From Strigomonas culicis (Eukaryota > Euglenozoa > Kinetoplastea > Trypanosomatida > Trypanosomatidae): a DNA stretch of 19,625 nucleotides. A model generated the notes under the pieces. The model saw nothing but the letters and a program-made list of their open reading frames with translations, was not told where the DNA came from and did not search any database. Every line of letters starts with the position of its first letter. Positions within the stretch are counted from its first letter, which is position 1. Location of the stretch: assembly GCA_000482145.1 (NCBI GenBank), contig AUXH01000367.1, forward strand, positions 1-19,625, read 5' to 3'. The translations under genes were made by a program, and so were the position numbers. Shown piece after piece: positions 17,600 to 19,625 of this stretch.

Positions 17600-18370
17600 G
17601 GGCGGGGGGAAAAAGAGAGCGGTGGCGGCGGGGCCCCCTCCTCCCTCTTCCACCCGCCTCTCGCCGCCCTGTTGCATTTTGGCCCTCGGCGGGGGGGGGG
17701 GCTTTTTTTTCTGATTCCTTTTCGTCGGCATGGAATGCGTGGGTTGTATTTCCCCCGCCGCTTTCGTGGCGTGTGTTGTTGGACTAGCATTTTTTCTGTG
17801 TGTTACGCTGGGCCTTGGCCCTTTTTTTTTTGCAAAGGGGCTTGGCGGACACAGGGTTTTCTGATTCCAGCGTCGGTTGTCTCTCGGCGGCCGCTGGCGC
17901 TCGGGGCATGGGTCGTCTTTTGTTTTGGGGGGCGGGGGCCCCGTTTGGGCCCGCGGGCAAGGGGCCCGGGGGGGGTGCTGGGCGCGCGGCCGCCACCTCG
18001 TTTTTGCCAGTTGGTGTTGCTTTTTGTCCCAGGCCAGGGGGGGGGGGTGGTTGTCGCTTCTCGTTTCCACTCGTTTTCGGCGGGCGGCGTGGTTGGGGTT
18101 GGTTTGGGCGGGCCGTGGGTTTGTGTGGTCGGGCACCCATTTGTGCTTCGTTTGTTCTTTGCGCCGGGGGGCAGGCTTTGGGGGGGCTCGTGGCGACGCT
18201 CCTTTTCGGCTTGTGGTTGCGGGGTTGTTGAGGTTGGGGTTTGTTTTCCGTGGGGGGGATGGGGGCGTATCTCGCCGTGCCCGGGGGTTGGGGATGGCGC
18301 TTTCCTTTTACGAAACGATTGGTGGGGCGCTGGGGTTACGAGCGGTGTTGCGCAATGTGCAATCACCATT
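17600..18370 (+). promoter_or_regulatory. Right arm of strand switch: G/T-rich for rightward transcription
   Basis: The top strand is G/T-rich and A-poor (12 A in 300 bases at 17941-18240), the mirror image of the left arm. G-runs include 11 at 17691-17701, 8 at 17968-17975, 11 at 18037-18047 and 7 at 18180-18186. Dense G-runs on the non-template strand favour G-quadruplexes and R-loops. Proposed rightward Pol II start region; the exact start cannot be read from sequence. Confidence 0.6.
17707..17876 (+). repeat. Direct repeat pair, 150 bp apart
   Basis: TTTTCTGATTCC occurs at 17707-17718 and 17857-17868; both copies are followed within 2-4 bases by CGTCGG (17723-17728 and 17871-17876). The sequence between differs. 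Confidence 0.7.
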
Positions 18371-19084
18371 TTTGTGAGAAAGGGTTAGGGATTGTTGCTA
18401 CAGCGGAAATAAAATGAGAGCCAATGATGGCGCCTCGTTATATCCTGGTTTAAAACATGTGGGGGTGGGGTTCGGAAACCTTTCTCTTTTTTTGTTTTTG
18501 CAGTTCAATTAAATGAAAAGTTTGTGGTGACTACGTCTTCTCTTCTTTAGATTCTTATTCCCTTTTCTTGTTTAAACTGGTGCCAACTACACTGAAAAAA
18601 GTCTCTGGAACAATCTCTGAATTCTTCTTTTTGTTTCATGCTACCTGTTGTAATCTGAATACAGAGAAATGAACGGACTCAAGAAAAAAAAAAGAATGGA
18701 GTGAAGTTGACTTACACCTCGTTATTTTAGTTGCCATGTGTAAATTAGCTCGACTTCTTCTTGGGTTGTATACTAATTGTTCTTCTTGTACGGAATGCAA
18801 TACATTTTGTTTATGTCTGATTTATTTGATAAGTATTTTAATTTTTTTTCCCTGTTGGCGGTTGATGCATTTTGATCATTTGTTTTTATTATATTTCTTT
18901 TTTTTCGAGAAAAAAATGCAGCTTTAAGTGCTTATTGTGAATCTTTTATTATCATTATTACAACGTAAGGCTATTATATGAATATACATATACACAAACT
19001 CTCAGCGCGTATAGTTTTCCAAGCAACAAATAACCTTTTTTTCATGCTCGGATTTCATTTCTGTGTTTTCTTTTTTGCTTCCTT

Positions 19085-19116
19085 AAATATATATATATAT
19101 ATATTATAATATATAT

Positions 19117-19148
<32 letters not shown>

Positions 19149-19250
19149 TCCATATCCATATCCATATCTATATCTATACCTATATATATATTTATTTATT
19201 TATATATTTATATATTTATATATTTATATATGTATATATTTATATGTATT
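19085..19250. repeat. AT-rich tandem repeat tract
   Basis: About 165 bp of almost pure A/T. TA dinucleotide runs with palindromic stretches (19087-19149) are followed by six hexamers of the type CCATAT/CTATAT (19150-19185), then ATTTATAT-like units (about 19190-19245). It is likely to melt easily or extrude hairpins. Confidence 0.9.
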
Positions 19251-19305
19251 CGTTGCACATTTTTTTTTCTCTCTCCACACTTTCATCTTCCGGTATGAAG
19301 TCAAG

Positions 19306-19330
19306 CTCTTTTTTTTCCAATCGACTCGAG
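19306..19330 (+). promoter_or_regulatory. Predicted spliced-leader acceptor for glutamine synthetase
   Basis: A pyrimidine tract at 19306-19318 precedes CGACTCGAG with the AG at 19329-19330, 51 bases before the ATG. Alternatives are the AG at 19299-19300 after the 19261-19290 tract, and the one in AATAAAG near 19350. Confidence 0.5.
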
Positions 19331-19381
19331 TATATACACGTACAATAAAGTTTTTTTTTGTTCTTAACGACACCACCAATA

Positions 19382-19625
19382 ATGTCCGATTCCACCAAGA
19401 AACCCGTGCGTGTTACCTACATTTGGTTGTCTGGTAAGGATTCACACCATGATATTCGGAGCAAAGACCGCACCATGTACATGACGGAAGAAGAAATCAA
19501 GAAGGACCCGAAAGAGTTGCTCGCTGATTCATTTTTCCCCATCTGGAACTTTGATGGCTCTTCTACTGCTCAGGCAAAGGGTTTGAATACCGAAATTTTG
19601 CTGAGGCCCGTCAATGCGTACCCTT
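19382..19625 (+). CDS. GS: Glutamine synthetase, type II (eukaryotic), 5' part only
   Basis: 81 complete codons; the gene continues past the window. It opens MSDSTKKPVRVTYIWLSG and contains IRSKDRT (25-31) and the family block WNFDGSST (55-62), followed by QAKGLNTEILLRPV, matching the N-terminal beta-grasp domain of eukaryotic GSII. The enzyme makes glutamine from glutamate, ammonia and ATP. The ATP- and metal-binding residues lie in the missing part. It is the first gene of the rightward array, directly downstream of the AT-repeat tract and a splice acceptor. No N-terminal targeting signal is seen. Confidence 0.95.
   Translation, partial: MSDSTKKPVRVTYIWLSGKDSHHDIRSKDRTMYMTEEEIKKDPKELLADSFFPIWNFDGSSTAQAKGLNTEILLRPVNAYP

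Larger units (their letters stand above)
15499..19381. other. Divergent strand-switch region
   Basis: 3.9 kb between the leftward and rightward gene arrays. No convincing protein, tRNA, rRNA or snRNA gene was seen. In trypanosomatids such regions are where Pol II transcription starts in both directions and often where replication begins. Layout: splice signals for the 438-aa gene; an A/C-rich block to about 17330; a mixed centre; a G/T-rich block about 17600-18370; AT-rich DNA with tandem repeats; then the glutamine synthetase 5' signals. Confidence 0.85.

Noticed and set aside
15690..18240. Large perfect inverted repeat formed by the two skewed arms
   Set aside because: Composition is mirrored, but by eye the reverse complement of 15831-15960 does not align with the right arm over more than short words.
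17672..18388. 238-codon plus-strand frame in the right arm
   Set aside because: Same reason: 12 A in 300 bases nearly removes stop codons. Two further frames of 143 and 166 codons overlap it on the same strand, showing openness in several frames.
18736..18927. 63-codon plus-strand frame before glutamine synthetase
   Set aside because: Phe/Leu/Cys-rich translation of T-rich DNA with no splice acceptor or similarity.

Overview
The window looks like a chromosome segment from a trypanosomatid kinetoplastid. Nine intronless protein genes lie in two head-to-head directional arrays. The gaps are short, and most starts are preceded by a polypyrimidine tract and an AG, the layout of spliced-leader trans-splicing. 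The best recognised proteins have well-known trypanosomatid counterparts: two-start RNase H1, oligopeptidase B-like S9A peptidase, sterol 4-carboxylate 3-dehydrogenase and eukaryotic-type glutamine synthetase. I cannot name the genus. From memory, and unverified, the set resembles Leishmania chromosome 6 gene order.

Positions 1-15498 carry eight genes on the minus strand. In transcription order (right to left) they are: an unrecognised 438-aa protein with an NLS-like and a PIP-box-like motif; a sterol dehydrogenase; an oligopeptidase B-like peptidase; a 1123-aa multidomain protein (C2-like N-terminus, degenerate PARP-like fold, B-box, coiled coil, TPR/Sel1-like C-terminus); an unrecognised low-complexity protein; a MYND zinc-finger protein; RNase H1; and a nibrin/NBS1 homologue (FHA plus tandem BRCT) that runs off the left edge. 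The leftmost five genes are very GC-rich and the three nearest the strand switch are much more AT-rich.

Positions 15499-19381 are a divergent strand-switch region with no convincing gene. It has a mirror-image composition. In 15721-16020 the top strand has only 13 T in 300 bases, and in 17941-18240 only 12 A in 300. The strand that would be RNA-like for outward transcription is therefore G/T-rich and A-poor on both sides, with G runs up to 11 long. This matches the GT-rich Pol II start regions described in trypanosomes, so I read it as a bidirectional transcription start region and possible replication origin. A 165-bp AT tandem-repeat tract lies just upstream of the rightward array.

Positions 19382-19625 hold the first 81 codons of glutamine synthetase on the plus strand, the first gene of the rightward array.

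Polycistronic arrays in trypanosomatids usually do not group genes by function. NBS1 and RNase H1 (break repair, RNA-DNA hybrid removal) being neighbours should not be over-read.
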